64,000 nt of DNA. Source: Dolomedes plantarius. Its lineage: Eukaryota; Arthropoda; Arachnida; Araneae; Dolomedidae. A program made the position numbers and the translations under genes. The notes under the pieces were generated by a model. That model was not told the origin of the DNA. It saw nothing but the letters and a program-made list of their open reading frames with translations, and made no database searches. This document shows, piece by piece, positions 45,165 to 57,971 of this stretch; within the stretch, counting starts at the first letter, position 1, and each line of letters begins with the position of its first letter. The stretch spans positions 216,742,490 through 216,806,489 of the forward strand of contig OU015490.1 in assembly GCA_907164885.2 (NCBI GenBank). Direction: 5' to 3'.

Positions 45165-46444
45165 TATTACTATCTTTATATCGTATCGTTAACTTCATGC
45201 GCACGCATTATTTTCCTATGCTTTTTTTATTATCTTTATAATAGCGTAATTTTCATATGATTTTAAACAACAATCATTTTTAACTGGCATTCAATTGGCT
45301 GTTAAAACTTTATATTTACACCCTATTTAAAAGAAGTAGGGTGTAAATTTTCAAAAGAGGATGTTTCAACACCCACCTTCAAGAAGTAGGGTGTAAATCG
45401 TAGGGTAGAAAGTTGGTAAAATCAAAATTTTGTGCAATGTATTTAATGTCACGATTAAAAGTAGTTTTTTCTAAAAATTAAGTTATTTTGCTTGAAAAGC
45501 TAAATATTTTATGCACGCGGTTTATACTATTATTACTATCTTTATATCATAACGTTAACTTCTTGCGCGAGCATTATTTTCATATGCTTTTTTATTATTA
45601 TCTTTATAATAGCTTTATTTTTATATCTTTTAAACAACTATCGTTTTTATTCATATTATGTTGGTTTTTTTATTAATTAAAAATTAAGGGTAATTAATTT
45701 CGATTCCGGAAGTTCGTATTATCTTTACTTTCATATTCTTTTGCATTTACGAATTATTCATATGTTGGTTAAAAAACTTTTGGAATTTAAACATTTGTGT
45801 TAGTTTAATTATTGTAATTAATAAATTTATATTTCTCGAGAGGATGTTTCAGTTTTTAGTGGTACTATGATGAAAGGCTGAATCTACCAAAATTCTGTGG
45901 AGTTTATTATGGAGAGAAAAGGAATTTAATATGTAGAGAACGTTTATAGGAGTTTAATGTGGAGACGAGTTGTTCGATTTGCAGCCTTCAATCAAACGCT
46001 TCATTTTTTAAGAGGTAACGCTAGAGTCATATCATGGTTCTATTGGAAATTCTGTTAAACCGGTAATTTCAGCTTCTTTTTTTGCCCAAATGATAAAAGG
46101 CTAAATCTAGCTAAATTCTTAGGAGTTTATCATAATTTTATATATTTTATTTATTGGGTTTTCGTTTTACTCATGTGTATAAGATTTCACATGTCTAATT
46201 CTATGTTATTTATACCGTGTTTAGTTTTAAATTAATTTTGGTTAACAAACATTAGACAATTTGACAATTTTACTTTGAGGATTTTAGTGTTACAATGATG
46301 AAAGGCTGAAATTCCTAAATTCTGAGATGTGTATAACATTTCACATATATTTTTTCTATGTTATTTATACTGTGTTAATTTTTAAATTGATTTTGGATAA
46401 AAAACATTCTTAAAATCACGGGCAGCGCCGGGTACTTCAGCTAG
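45165..46444 (+). mobile_element. Helitron piece D with intact 3' end
   Basis: It ends with ACGGGCAGCGCCGGGTACTT (hairpin-like) and TTCAGCTAG^T, with CTAG at 46,441-46,444. Segments of about 210 bp starting near 45,853, 46,070 and 46,277 (each with ATGATGAAAGGCTGAA or ATGATAAAAGGCTAAA) repeat one another and match Helitron piece C. A separate duplication joins 45,170-45,290 with 45,523-45,660, and AAGAAGTAGGGTGTAAAT occurs at 45,331 and 45,383. No coding function. It may be the far end of piece C, interrupted by A and B. Confidence 0.75.
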
Positions 46445-46593
<149 letters not shown>

Positions 46594-46595
46594 CA

Positions 46596-46901
46596 CAGTT
46601 ATTGTTTGGGACCCGAGAAACTGAATGCAGCCAAAACGAAATTTGGGGCTCAATTAGTTTTTTTTAAATTTATTTTTTAATGATTTTCGTGCCCCTAAGA
46701 GTTGCACCTACCACATAAATGTGGATACAGCCCCTTCACCACAACCAGTGAAATTCGATGCGCGGTTGAAAAGAGGGTTGTCCTGATTGGTGATATGGGG
46801 GTGGTCTGAAGTTTGGTCTCGGGGTGACGGAGAGCGAAGTGTTCATTTTATTTTTCTTAAGTTTCGTGGAGTCGTGGGTCTCAAAACGTTTAGAACCACC
46901 G
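46596..46901. mobile_element. Possible hAT-type MITE
   Basis: CAGTTATTGTTTGGGACCC at the left and, on the opposite strand, CGGTGGTTCTAAACGTTTTG at the right resemble hAT ends only loosely. No 8-bp target duplication can be read. The roughly 300-bp interior is noncoding. Confidence 0.35.
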
Positions 46902-46909
46902 CTTTAGAC

Positions 46910-47335
46910 AATTTTACGCAATGGCGTTCGAACTAATAGAATTTAATAAAGGTTGGAAAAAAAGGAAGAAATAAAAGAACAATTATGTTTGTCCCCTGGC
47001 CAGTTTTTGGAAGCCTTCTGTTGAACTAAATATATTAATCGTTTGAGGATCATAAAATGGGAAGAAGTTAAAGAGTTCTACAGGTTTTGCCCCTAAGTTC
47101 GCAAAGCAGAATTAGCACACAATATGAATTTCAATTGCTTATTCCGAGAAATCATATAAGATGAATCTTTTAGAGTTTTGGGGTTTTTGAAGCAGTGGGA
47201 GGAAAAGCTCTTTAAACAGAGAAACATAACGACACTTAACTTTCATTCCGAACTATTAGTTATATTAAGGCATAAGGAAATTAATGAAATTATTTTTAAA
47301 GAATGATTGCAAGGCGTTGCCCGTGTAGATATATA
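46910..47335. other. Unassigned stretch
   Basis: No feature was recognised; the frames are short and broken. Confidence 0.3.
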
Positions 47336-47340
47336 TATAT

Positions 47341-47948
47341 AAAATTCTTCATGCATTCCATCAAAAAAAATACTGGGCGGCAACCCCGCTCTTCATGTTT
47401 ATCTGGCGAGACAGAATGCGCTTAGCACGTTTCTAGTGAAATAATATACAAATAATAAGGGCCTGAATTTCGAATGAAGCCTAGGCCCTAATTCGGACCT
47501 AGGCATCATGCTGATTCTCGCCTTACTTTGATTAAATAAAGGGAATAACTCATCTTGCACTTTACCACTTCCGTGATGTGGAAAAAAATTTCTCTTGGAT
47601 GATGTGGAAAAAACTGCGTTTTTGAGGGAAAAATGAAAAATAAAGACAAATGTAAATTATAAAACTCATCCCTAATTAAACAGTGGATCAAACAAATCTA
47701 ATTAAACCTAATTAAACAGTATCTAACAAATATAATTAAACAGTAAACTTATTCAATCCAAACGTGCGAATCACGCAACACTGTTATAAATTCTCAATAA
47801 AATCAGACGTGTAATCAGACGAAAGTTTTTTCTTTATTATTATTTGTATATCATTTCAGTAGAAACGCGCTAAGCGCATTCTGTCTGGTCAGATGAACAT
47901 GAAGAGCGGGGGGTGAAGCCCAGTATTTTTTTGATTGAATGCATGAAA

Positions 47949-47954
<6 letters not shown>
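47341..47954. mobile_element. Second foldback MITE, arms about 120 bp
   Basis: 47,341-47,460 (TTCATGCATTCCATCAAAAA, CCGCTCTTCATG, GACAGAATGCGCTTAGC) is the inverted counterpart of 47,830-47,954. Both tips end in TA-rich sequence. The interior of about 370 bp contains short AATTAAACAGT direct repeats and no gene. Confidence 0.82.
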
Positions 47955-47956
<2 letters not shown>

Positions 47957-48014
<58 letters not shown>

Positions 48015-48027
48015 GTGTGTGTGTGTG
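47957..48027. repeat. (TA)n(TG)n microsatellite
   Basis: A TA then TG dinucleotide array lies between the foldback MITE and the mariner element. Confidence 0.95.
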
Positions 48028-49185
48028 TACAAGGTGATTATAATTAAAGTTGAACTTTCAAAGGGCTGCAAAAACAGAACCACTGGTCGGAATGACCTGA
48101 AATTTGACCTGGGTATACGTGAAAAAGAGAGAAAGTCTATGGCATAAGTAAAAAGCAGTGAAAAATTTTACAAATAGATGGCGCTTTACTCGTCAAAACG
48201 TAAATTTGTTCTGGTACCAGGGACATTTGAATTCCAATTCAACGGCTGTTGTTTGAGTTATAGGTTAAACCATCTGTACAGTTCAGTGTGAATGACTGTA
48301 TAAGGTTTTTTACAGAAAAAATGATTCCCAATTCATTCAGCTTTTGTGGCAGTCTTAGTAGAAAGTCCATCCGCTACTTCAAGCTGCTGCCATATCCGAT
48401 GGGAAAATTCGATTTTTAATGGTCGCGAGACTTGTTCAATAAATGTTCAATATGATGCCCACTGTTTTCTGACACAAGTTGAAACTGGACCAATGGTAGA
48501 CGCTATGAGAATATTTTGCGCAACCACGTCATTCCAGCCATTGTTGAATGGCTGGAATGACAACAATTCCAGCATATGTGGGTAGCATAATTATTATGCA
48601 AGATGGCGCTCCCCCACACACAGGATCACAAATCCTGTGAAGCAGCTGCTCAGCATTCATTTCGGAAGTCATAGAATTATCAATCGTCATTTCCCACAGT
48701 CTGTCCGCCAAGATCACCTGATCTTAATACTTGATTTTTCTGGCTGTGGGGTTATCTGAAAAATCTTGTATTTATTGGTCCGACTTCAAACTTAGCTGAA
48801 TTGAAGACACGCATTGCGCAACACATTCACATCATCACCACTGATACACTCCTATGTGTTGTGGAACATGCCGTTTCTCGGTTTCGACTTATGGTAGAAA
48901 ATGGTGAATAGCTTATTTAACGTTTACTGAACAAGTCTCTTGGCAAGTAAAAACCGAATTTTCCATCCACTAATGTGGCAGCACATTGTCGTTGTGGATG
49001 GGCGTTCCATTAATAGTGCCACAACTGCTGAATGACTTGGAAGTCATTTTTTTTCAGTAAAAAACTGATACAGTCATCCACATTGAACTGTAAATATAGT
49101 TTCACCTGCAACTCAAACAATAGTCATCACATTGGGATTCAAATGACACTGGTAGCCGCACCCATTTACGTTTGACGAGAAATGA
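48028..49185 (+). mobile_element. mariner-type element, copy 3 (different family), right outer end lost
   Basis: It starts CAAGGTGATTATAATTAAAG after TA (48,026-48,027). The inner left segment 48,188-48,300 is inverted at 49,075-49,185 (CTCGTCAAAACGTAAAT against ATTTACGTTTGACGAG; GGATGACTGTA-type match further in), so long terminal repeats are present, but the outermost 150 bp are missing on the right. It encloses a transposase relic. Confidence 0.75.
48310..48920 (+). pseudogene. mariner-type transposase relic
   Basis: Recognisable pieces in changing frames are VIPAIVEWLE-like sequence (about 48,525), MQDGAPPHTGSQIL (about 48,597-48,640; the second catalytic Asp and the His of the GAPPH motif), a DFSGCGVI-like segment (about 48,735-48,760) where the third motif is expected, and ALRNTFTSSP/VVEHAVSRF-like C-terminal sequence (about 48,810-48,890). 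Stops are frequent. It belongs to the mariner side of the superfamily; the subfamily cannot be fixed by eye. Confidence 0.7.
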
Positions 49186-49189
49186 GAAT

Positions 49190-50349
<1,160 letters not shown>

Positions 50350-50353
50350 TTAA

Positions 50354-51362
<1,009 letters not shown>

Positions 51363-51366
51363 TTAA

Positions 51367-52331
51367 TTAATATTTAGCATTACTTCAATATCTATCAATA
51401 CCCGAGTTATCACTAATTAATGAGGACAAGGCAACATGGCTTACGACAAATTGGGAAATAACCGACATTACCTCCGTTTGATGTTTCGTCGGGCACTGTA
51501 GCCAATCTTCCATCTGGCAGTAGTACCACGGTCTTTGACATCTGAAGCGGGGTATCGGAGGGCTTAAGTTCATTGCTGGGTCTTGGGTTGACGATTCGCT
51601 ATCTTCATCGGTCTCTTCTACTTTGAATAGCACAATCGCTTCTCATCTCCGCTCTCAGCATCATGTTCAGTACTTTTCTATATTTGCTATTTCGTGTTAA
51701 AAGGTCGGGGACTTCTTTAATGCTGATGTAATTGTAGGGCAAAGCGGTTGTCGGCAACGATAGCAAATTTACAAAAGTTTTATGGGCCTAGAGTGTGTGG
51801 GGTCTTTTAGATGATAGACGCATATAAGCAAGGATGACACCGTTTGTTACGTTATGTTTCAATGGCTCTTTGTGGGTGATTGATTGGAGGGGAGCGGTAG
51901 AAAACACATGGTTTGGCGGTGTTGCGGGTGGTCAGTCAGCTGTTTGGATCATTGCGTATGTCGGGCGTTCTTGATTAATAAAGAGGGTAGCAAATGAGAG
52001 GTTTTTAGGTGTTGAAACTTAACAAATAAAAGTCGAGTGTTTCCTTAATGGCTGGTGAAATGGTTCCGGAGGCGGGAACGTTTAAAGAATAAATATATTG
52101 GAAGTGAGTTTGAGAGTAGGAAGTCGGGGAGTCGGAATCCAGGAGGCCTTGCCCTGTGTCGGCTGAAAAATAACCTGCCCCTGTTTGATTGCCCCAAAAG
52201 TCCGGTTGAATATTCCCGGAGCAAAAATAAAATTAAGGGGGCTTGATGCGCAACTCGGCTGATCTTTCCCGAAAAAGAAAGCCTGTGTGGAGAGACGAAT
52301 GATAGCTGATCCCGAATCCGAAATAAAGAGG
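51367..52331. other. GC-richer unassigned sequence left of element 3
   Basis: The composition is more balanced than elsewhere. A minus-strand frame of 82 codons (51,633-51,385) begins with an acidic stretch (VEETDEDSESSTQDPAMN), and a plus-strand frame of 63 codons (52,055-52,246) is Lys/Arg-rich. Neither shows a known domain. This could be genuine unique sequence, an exon fragment or a decayed element. Confidence 0.3.
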
Positions 52332-53607
52332 TGTGGTGTTGATTAATTAGAGACTTTCGTAAGATAGTGCTTACACCACTAGCACCTTTTTTTTGCTAAC
52401 CCAGGTTCAAAAGAATCAAATTTTCCTTGGTTGCCTCTGCACAATATATGTCCATAGAGTGAATAAAAAATGACAGACACTATCAATTACAAACACATTC
52501 ATTTAATAAAGAATAATATTGAATTTCATTACACATCAAAAAATTAAGAATTGGTCATTAAAAATTAAGAATTGGTATGTCAAAATTTAATAGTCATACG
52601 CTTCCTGACCATTCTAAACACATCATATAAAACATTAATACATATCACAAATAGCATATAAAATTACCCTAGAAGAAGGATTCTACTCGGTATGAAATAA
52701 AATTTAGGAAAATTTAATTATGACATAGAAAAAAAATAAGAACGTCCCCCGATTCACGAATTTCCGCGCTGAGAACGGGTTCGGTTGAAGGGCCGAAATT
52801 GTAGCACTTCAGGCTTCCGTCCGGCTCTATTCTCCCAAGTTGTGGAAATAATGCGACTCCTGGATCAAAATTCTCTGCTAACCATGGGAATACGTCTGAT
52901 GAATCCACACTGTGAAGGATCTTGGTTGAATGGCCGACATTGCAGCGTTCCAGGTTTCCGGCAGGAATTGCACTCCTGCGTCGAGGAAGAAATGGCGACT
53001 ACCGGATCAAAATTTCTGATGTTCTCCGGAACCCGTCACGTCGGTGCCAAAAACGGTGAATCATTGCTGGGTAAATCCTTGGATAGCGGGAAACACGAGG
53101 TCTACAAACTGGAACACGTCAGTACGGAGGTGGTTCTGAAGCACAAAATCCCTTGTCGTAACTTAGAATTCTCCCGCACGTCCAGCCTCGCAGCGAGTAA
53201 AAAAATCTCCGACCTACACGCTCACGCACTTCAGAGATACTGCTGCACTCTCGCCAAAACCCGTCCGGTCGGTCAGAGTGGACGCTCCCGTGCCGTCTTT
53301 TCATTGGACCAAGAAGTGGTCATTCAAGCCTAAGTCCGGCCCTTCTCCCCCAACCCTTCAAGAAAAGGAAAAACATGGCGAACATTTCGAACAAAATGGC
53401 GAATTCGCCATTTAGCCAAACTAAATAAAAGGGGGGACCGTAAAACACAAAAAAAAATAAACTATTAATTATTACAGAGTTAGCTTTTAAGTGAGATGAT
53501 GATAAATTACTATGACATTACTATTATTTGGTTTAGTTAGTAAAACTTATGGAGTGATGAAAAAAAAGGTAAGTATTTATTCTACAGTTAGAACAATCAT
53601 CACGACA
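52332..53607 (-). repeat. 3' LTR of element 3
   Basis: It starts TGTGGTGTTGATTAATTAG and ends ATCATCACGACA on the plus strand. Inside, a segment at about 52,778-52,882 is repeated in diverged form at about 52,928-53,020 (shared CTCCTGGATCAAAATT-like and CTACCGGATCAAAATTTCTG). A 182-codon frame on the strand opposite to the element is open in both LTRs; see findings. Just inside the LTR, the minus strand reads AGAGGAAGGA, a plausible polypurine tract (about 53,613-53,622). Confidence 0.93.
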
Positions 53608-55209
53608 GAATATCCTTCCTCTACGGTGAAAAAAATTTTATGAAATAAAATTTTTTACATTCTTATGTAACAATAAAATTAACGCATGTACAAAGAACCA
53701 AAATCAACCAACAAACAATTATAGGGCGATGATGAAAACATAATGCATTACAATGTTGAATACAAGATCGTTTGGTAATGAAAGGCAACTGGTACTTCCC
53801 CACAAAGTTAAATACAGGAAATTGGAAACTGACGCACTCCCAGTAAACACAAGGAAAAAAAAAGCGAAAGCAAACAAAAAAAGAAACAAACCAAAACAAA
53901 TGTGAACTCGCTGTATATAAAAAAAAGTACACTATAAAAACTTATCACACTCAGAGCACATATGGCATATAATACTAAGATTAAGGTAACATGTGAGTAA
54001 ATCATATGACACAGTGACAATAGAGCTTAAAAGGTGTATACCCCTGAGTGATGCACAAAAGTAACAAACAAAGAAGAATAAGTACTGTACACTTAACAAT
54101 GTCCGATAACAAAATTCGATCCACCTGATGTGTCCTTTGTCATGGTATCTAATTCTCAATGCATGATGACATCACACTTTGGCATTTACAAAAATTGAAA
54201 TTATTTCACACACAAAATAATGTAATCATTCGAGCAACCTTTAACAGAAAATCATATATAATAGTATTTGGTTGATTTGTATGACCGCACTCTGCAAATT
54301 TGCACATAAAATGTAGATTAAAATGTTATTTAAACATAGAGCATTTTTAAACAGAAGGATTTTAGATGACCTGTGTAGTGGAACATGAAACAACAGGTAG
54401 ATATGTGCAAACTGAGTAAACGTTAGAACTCAAGGAGTGACCAATGCACAACTCCATACATGCAAAACTAGAATGGCAACATTACACCATGATTGATAAT
54501 TGATTTTTAGTGAATTAAAAATTTTGACAAAAGGAGGACCTAGGATATGGGAATGACTGACACCACATGAACAAAGTATACTAGCAAGACTAAATAACAG
54601 CCCAGATAGATAACATATATTCATATGGGACAGTATCTCCATACCAGCAACCGAGGAAGACAGACAGCTAGCATGTCCATGATCCACTTTGCTATCCCCG
54701 AGTATAGAACATTAGGACTTTTAAAGCATTCCAATATGAATTTATGGGATTGGAAAAGTAGGGCACTGGAGCTTTGAAACGGTCACTATGTTTGTAAAAT
54801 GCACTAACTTCAAAATACTCTTGACTTTTCACAAATAGTAAAGCTTTATCAGAAAAGTTCATGAAGCTTTCCTACATTAGTTATATAAAAAAATTGCAGA
54901 AGATACAGGGACGAACCAACAAAATAGAAATACTGCATAAAATAAGACTTGTGTGCATCCACCACTTAAAAACAAAAACAAAAACGCGAAACCAAACTGC
55001 TCTTATTGTCACAAGAAAATACATATATATAAATTCAAAACACACACATCTCAATGTTTAATTGAATGTAAATAAGAGAGGTACATTAAACCCTCAACAC
55101 CTTTTAAATGCACATAAACACAAAATGATATGTCTGATACCCAGCGTCAGTGTGGTATCATTAACAAAAGGGAAAGACCAAACAAATAGGGAAACAATAA
55201 ATGTAATTA
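53608..55209 (-). other. Element 3 noncoding region between pol and 3' LTR
   Basis: This is about 1.6 kb without a recognisable gene. Minus-strand frames of 70-89 codons are hydrophobic and biased (Phe/Cys-rich) and show no envelope-like features that I can identify. It may be a long 3' untranslated region or a decayed third gene. Confidence 0.55.
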
Positions 55210-57954
55210 CTACTTATATCTTACAAAGCCGTTGCTGTCCCTGGGACGTAAATTATACCCATGACTAGTAGTCCTGGAACTTCCTACCGACGAACTCAGA
55301 TTGTCTGTATTTGTATTAGGTGGCGGAGGAATAATTACATTAGAAGTTACAGGTATGGTAGGACTCAATGATGGGCTAGAAATTGAGCTAGAGATTGATT
55401 GTTGCTCGAGATCTACAATAAACTCAGGTCTTAAGTCGAAATCCGGAGAAGGTACATTTAAGATAGGCATAGATGTTTCTAATCCTAGAATTTGAGCAGG
55501 TGTTAAAGTTTTCAAGCCGTTAGTTACTTTCTTGGCTGGAAAAGAGATGTGATCTTCCCCTGAGTCATTATTTGGAAACATTTGAATAGCTAAATCTGGG
55601 GACTGATCAAGTGGAGTAAAAGGGAAAATTTGCCTGTCCTGAACTTTTATTAATCTATTGACATGGACAGTTTGCATTTTATCCGGATTACTGATAAGGG
55701 CAATTTTGAAAATAACAGGGGATATCTGCTGCAAGACTCTGAAAGGACCCTGGTTTAATTTAGACAGCTGTTTCGTGGTGTGAGTTTTAATTTGTGGGAC
55801 ATGAAGATAGACCGTATCACCGACTAGAATATTTTTATCTTTGCATTTAGTAAGTGAGGTTTGAACTTGGGAATCAGCTGCTTCTTCCAGGATTTGTTTG
55901 ACCAAATTGAAAGAGGTTTGCATTTGTTGAACGAGTTGGTGAACATAAGAGGGAGTATCAGAATATGTACGAAGCTTTGGGGAGAAAATTAAGTCATACG
56001 GTAGCACAAGATCTCTACCATAGACGAGAAATGCAGGAGATTCTTTAATAGTTCGATGAAAGGCAGTCCTAAAGGCCAATAAGGCCAAAGGAACATGTTC
56101 ACACCAGTCTTCTTGGGTCTCATGGACTAAGTGGCTAAGAGTATCTATTAAGGACTTGTTTAGCCTTTCAACTACCCCATTTCCTTGTGGATTATAACTA
56201 ACGGTGTGTTGTTTATTTATACTTAATTTATTGTACACTTCCATCATTGCATTTGAAATAAAATTGGAACCTCTATCAGAGTATAGAGTTTGCATCAGAC
56301 CATGACGCGAAATAAAATCAATTAAAACTTTAGCTACTGTGCTACTTTTGATATTTGGTACAGGGTATGCTTCTGGGTATCGAGTAAAGTAATCTGTTAT
56401 GACTAATAGCCATTTGTTTCCCTGTTTTGAAGTAATAAAGGGACCACATGCATCAATGGAGCATTTTTCGAAAGGTCTATCCGCTGTCGGTATCTTTTGC
56501 AAAGGAGCTTTTGATGATTTGGAAATGCCTCTTCTTTGGATACATGATTGGCAGGTTTCTACATAATGTTTGACCTGTTGGTATTGTCCTTTCCAAAAAT
56601 AATTTTGCCTGCCCCTATGAAGTGTGCGACTAAAACCAGCATGACTGACCGTATTGTTATCATGACACAAATGTAAAATTTCAGGTACTAGAGACTGAGG
56701 TACAACGAGTTTAGTAAATTGAGCATGTCTAAGTTTAGTGTTAGTGATTTTACAAAGTAATAAGTTATTATCAAGGAAAAATTTAGGTGAAGTAGGAGAA
56801 AATTTAAAGTTATTACGCAATTTTGAAATAATATTTTGGCAATAGGAATCCGATTGTTGCTTGGAAATTAGATCTTCACTAGAAATGGAATTTAAGGAAA
56901 AGGATTGTAGGTCAGTAGAGAGAGAATGAATTTCCTTAACTTGTGTATTAGCATTAATTAAGGTATTTTGACAATTTTCCTGAGGTGAATTAGAGTCTGT
57001 ACGAGACAGATAATCTGCCATTAAATTTAGACGCCCAGGTTTATGAACAATTTCATAATCATATTGCTGAAGGGTCATGACCCACCTAGCAATGCGTGAT
57101 GTGGGATCTTTTAATTTGAAAAGCTGTGACAAACTCTTTTGATCACAATACACTATAAATTTAGACCCATATAAATATTGTTTAAAGTGCTGTATGCCAA
57201 ATACAACTCCTAGAGCTTCTTTTTCCACGACAGAATAATTTATTTCCGCAGGTCCAAATTTTTTGGAAGCAAAACAAACAGGATGTTGGAATCCAGTGTC
57301 ATCCTCTTGAACGAGCACAGCACCAAGGGCGAATTTACTAGCATCCGTGAAGAGAGCAAATGGTTTGCTAAAATCTGGGAGCTTTAAACAAGGTTCCTTA
57401 ATAAGAAAATTTTTGAGTGTAGTAAAAGAATCATTTGCCGATTGTGACCATTGAAATTGAACAAGATTCTTAGTCAAGTGAGTTAAAGGTAAAGCAATTT
57501 TGGAATAATTTGGAATAAATTTATGGTAAAAGCCACTGAGTCCTAAAAAAGCTCTTACCTGTTTTTTAGTGAGTGGGGGAGAAGCGTTTTTAATGGATTC
57601 AATATTCCTGGGATCTGGTCTGACCTGTCCTTCCGATACTTTGTGTCCCATATAAACAATTTCGTCTTTAAAGAGAGAACATTTACTTGGTGTAAGTTTA
57701 AGATTTGCATGTTGTAATCGCTGGAACACTATTTCTAGTCTACTCAAATGCTCAGAGAAGGTTTTGGAGGCAATTACAACGTCATCGATATATACTGCAA
57801 TAGAGAGATCAGAAAGACCTGAAAGAACAATACTCATCAGCCTTTGGAAACTACAACTAGCATTGCGTAAGCCAAAGGGCATTTTCTTGAAGTGAAAAAG
57901 ACCCATTTCAGTAGCTATTCCTGTTTTGTGAGCATCCCTAGGATCCATAGTCAT
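55210..57954 (-). CDS. pol: Element 3 pol: polymerase, RNase H, integrase
   Basis: A 914-codon open frame. It opens inside the reverse transcriptase (KMPFGLRNASCSFQRLM) with the catalytic YIDD motif at about residue 54 and the thumb (FLGLSGFYHKFIPNYSK) near 135. RNase H begins with LFTDASKFALGAVLVQ (about 205) and ends with the YLSRTD pattern. Integrase follows with the HHCC domain (SHAGF at about 439, CQSC at about 467) and the core triad Asp in CSIDACGPF (about 501), Asp in TLYSDRGSNF (about 560) and Glu in NGVVERLNKS (about 596), all present. The C-terminal tail is Ser/Pro-rich and ends YNLRPRDSNGFVRYK. The apparent start Met is only the first Met after the frame change; the true protein would be a Gag-Pol polyprotein starting at 60,176. 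Confidence 0.93.
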   Translation of the reverse strand: MTMDPRDAHKTGIATEMGLFHFKKMPFGLRNASCSFQRLMSIVLSGLSDLSIAVYIDDVVIASKTFSEHLSRLEIVFQRLQHANLKLTPSKCSLFKDEIVYMGHKVSEGQVRPDPRNIESIKNASPPLTKKQVRAFLGLSGFYHKFIPNYSKIALPLTHLTKNLVQFQWSQSANDSFTTLKNFLIKEPCLKLPDFSKPFALFTDASKFALGAVLVQEDDTGFQHPVCFASKKFGPAEINYSVVEKEALGVVFGIQHFKQYLYGSKFIVYCDQKSLSQLFKLKDPTSRIARWVMTLQQYDYEIVHKPGRLNLMADYLSRTDSNSPQENCQNTLINANTQVKEIHSLSTDLQSFSLNSISSEDLISKQQSDSYCQNIISKLRNNFKFSPTSPKFFLDNNLLLCKITNTKLRHAQFTKLVVPQSLVPEILHLCHDNNTVSHAGFSRTLHRGRQNYFWKGQYQQVKHYVETCQSCIQRRGISKSSKAPLQKIPTADRPFEKCSIDACGPFITSKQGNKWLLVITDYFTRYPEAYPVPNIKSSTVAKVLIDFISRHGLMQTLYSDRGSNFISNAMMEVYNKLSINKQHTVSYNPQGNGVVERLNKSLIDTLSHLVHETQEDWCEHVPLALLAFRTAFHRTIKESPAFLVYGRDLVLPYDLIFSPKLRTYSDTPSYVHQLVQQMQTSFNLVKQILEEAADSQVQTSLTKCKDKNILVGDTVYLHVPQIKTHTTKQLSKLNQGPFRVLQQISPVIFKIALISNPDKMQTVHVNRLIKVQDRQIFPFTPLDQSPDLAIQMFPNNDSGEDHISFPAKKVTNGLKTLTPAQILGLETSMPILNVPSPDFDLRPEFIVDLEQQSISSSISSPSLSPTIPVTSNVIIPPPPNTNTDNLSSSVGSSRTTSHGYNLRPRDSNGFVRYK

Positions 57955-57971
57955 TTGGTGAAATCCCGATG

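Noticed and set aside
53663..54687. Hydrophobic minus-strand frames between pol and 3' LTR, considered as an envelope gene
   Set aside because: They are short, overlapping and Phe/Cys-biased, with no signal peptide plus transmembrane arrangement in one frame.
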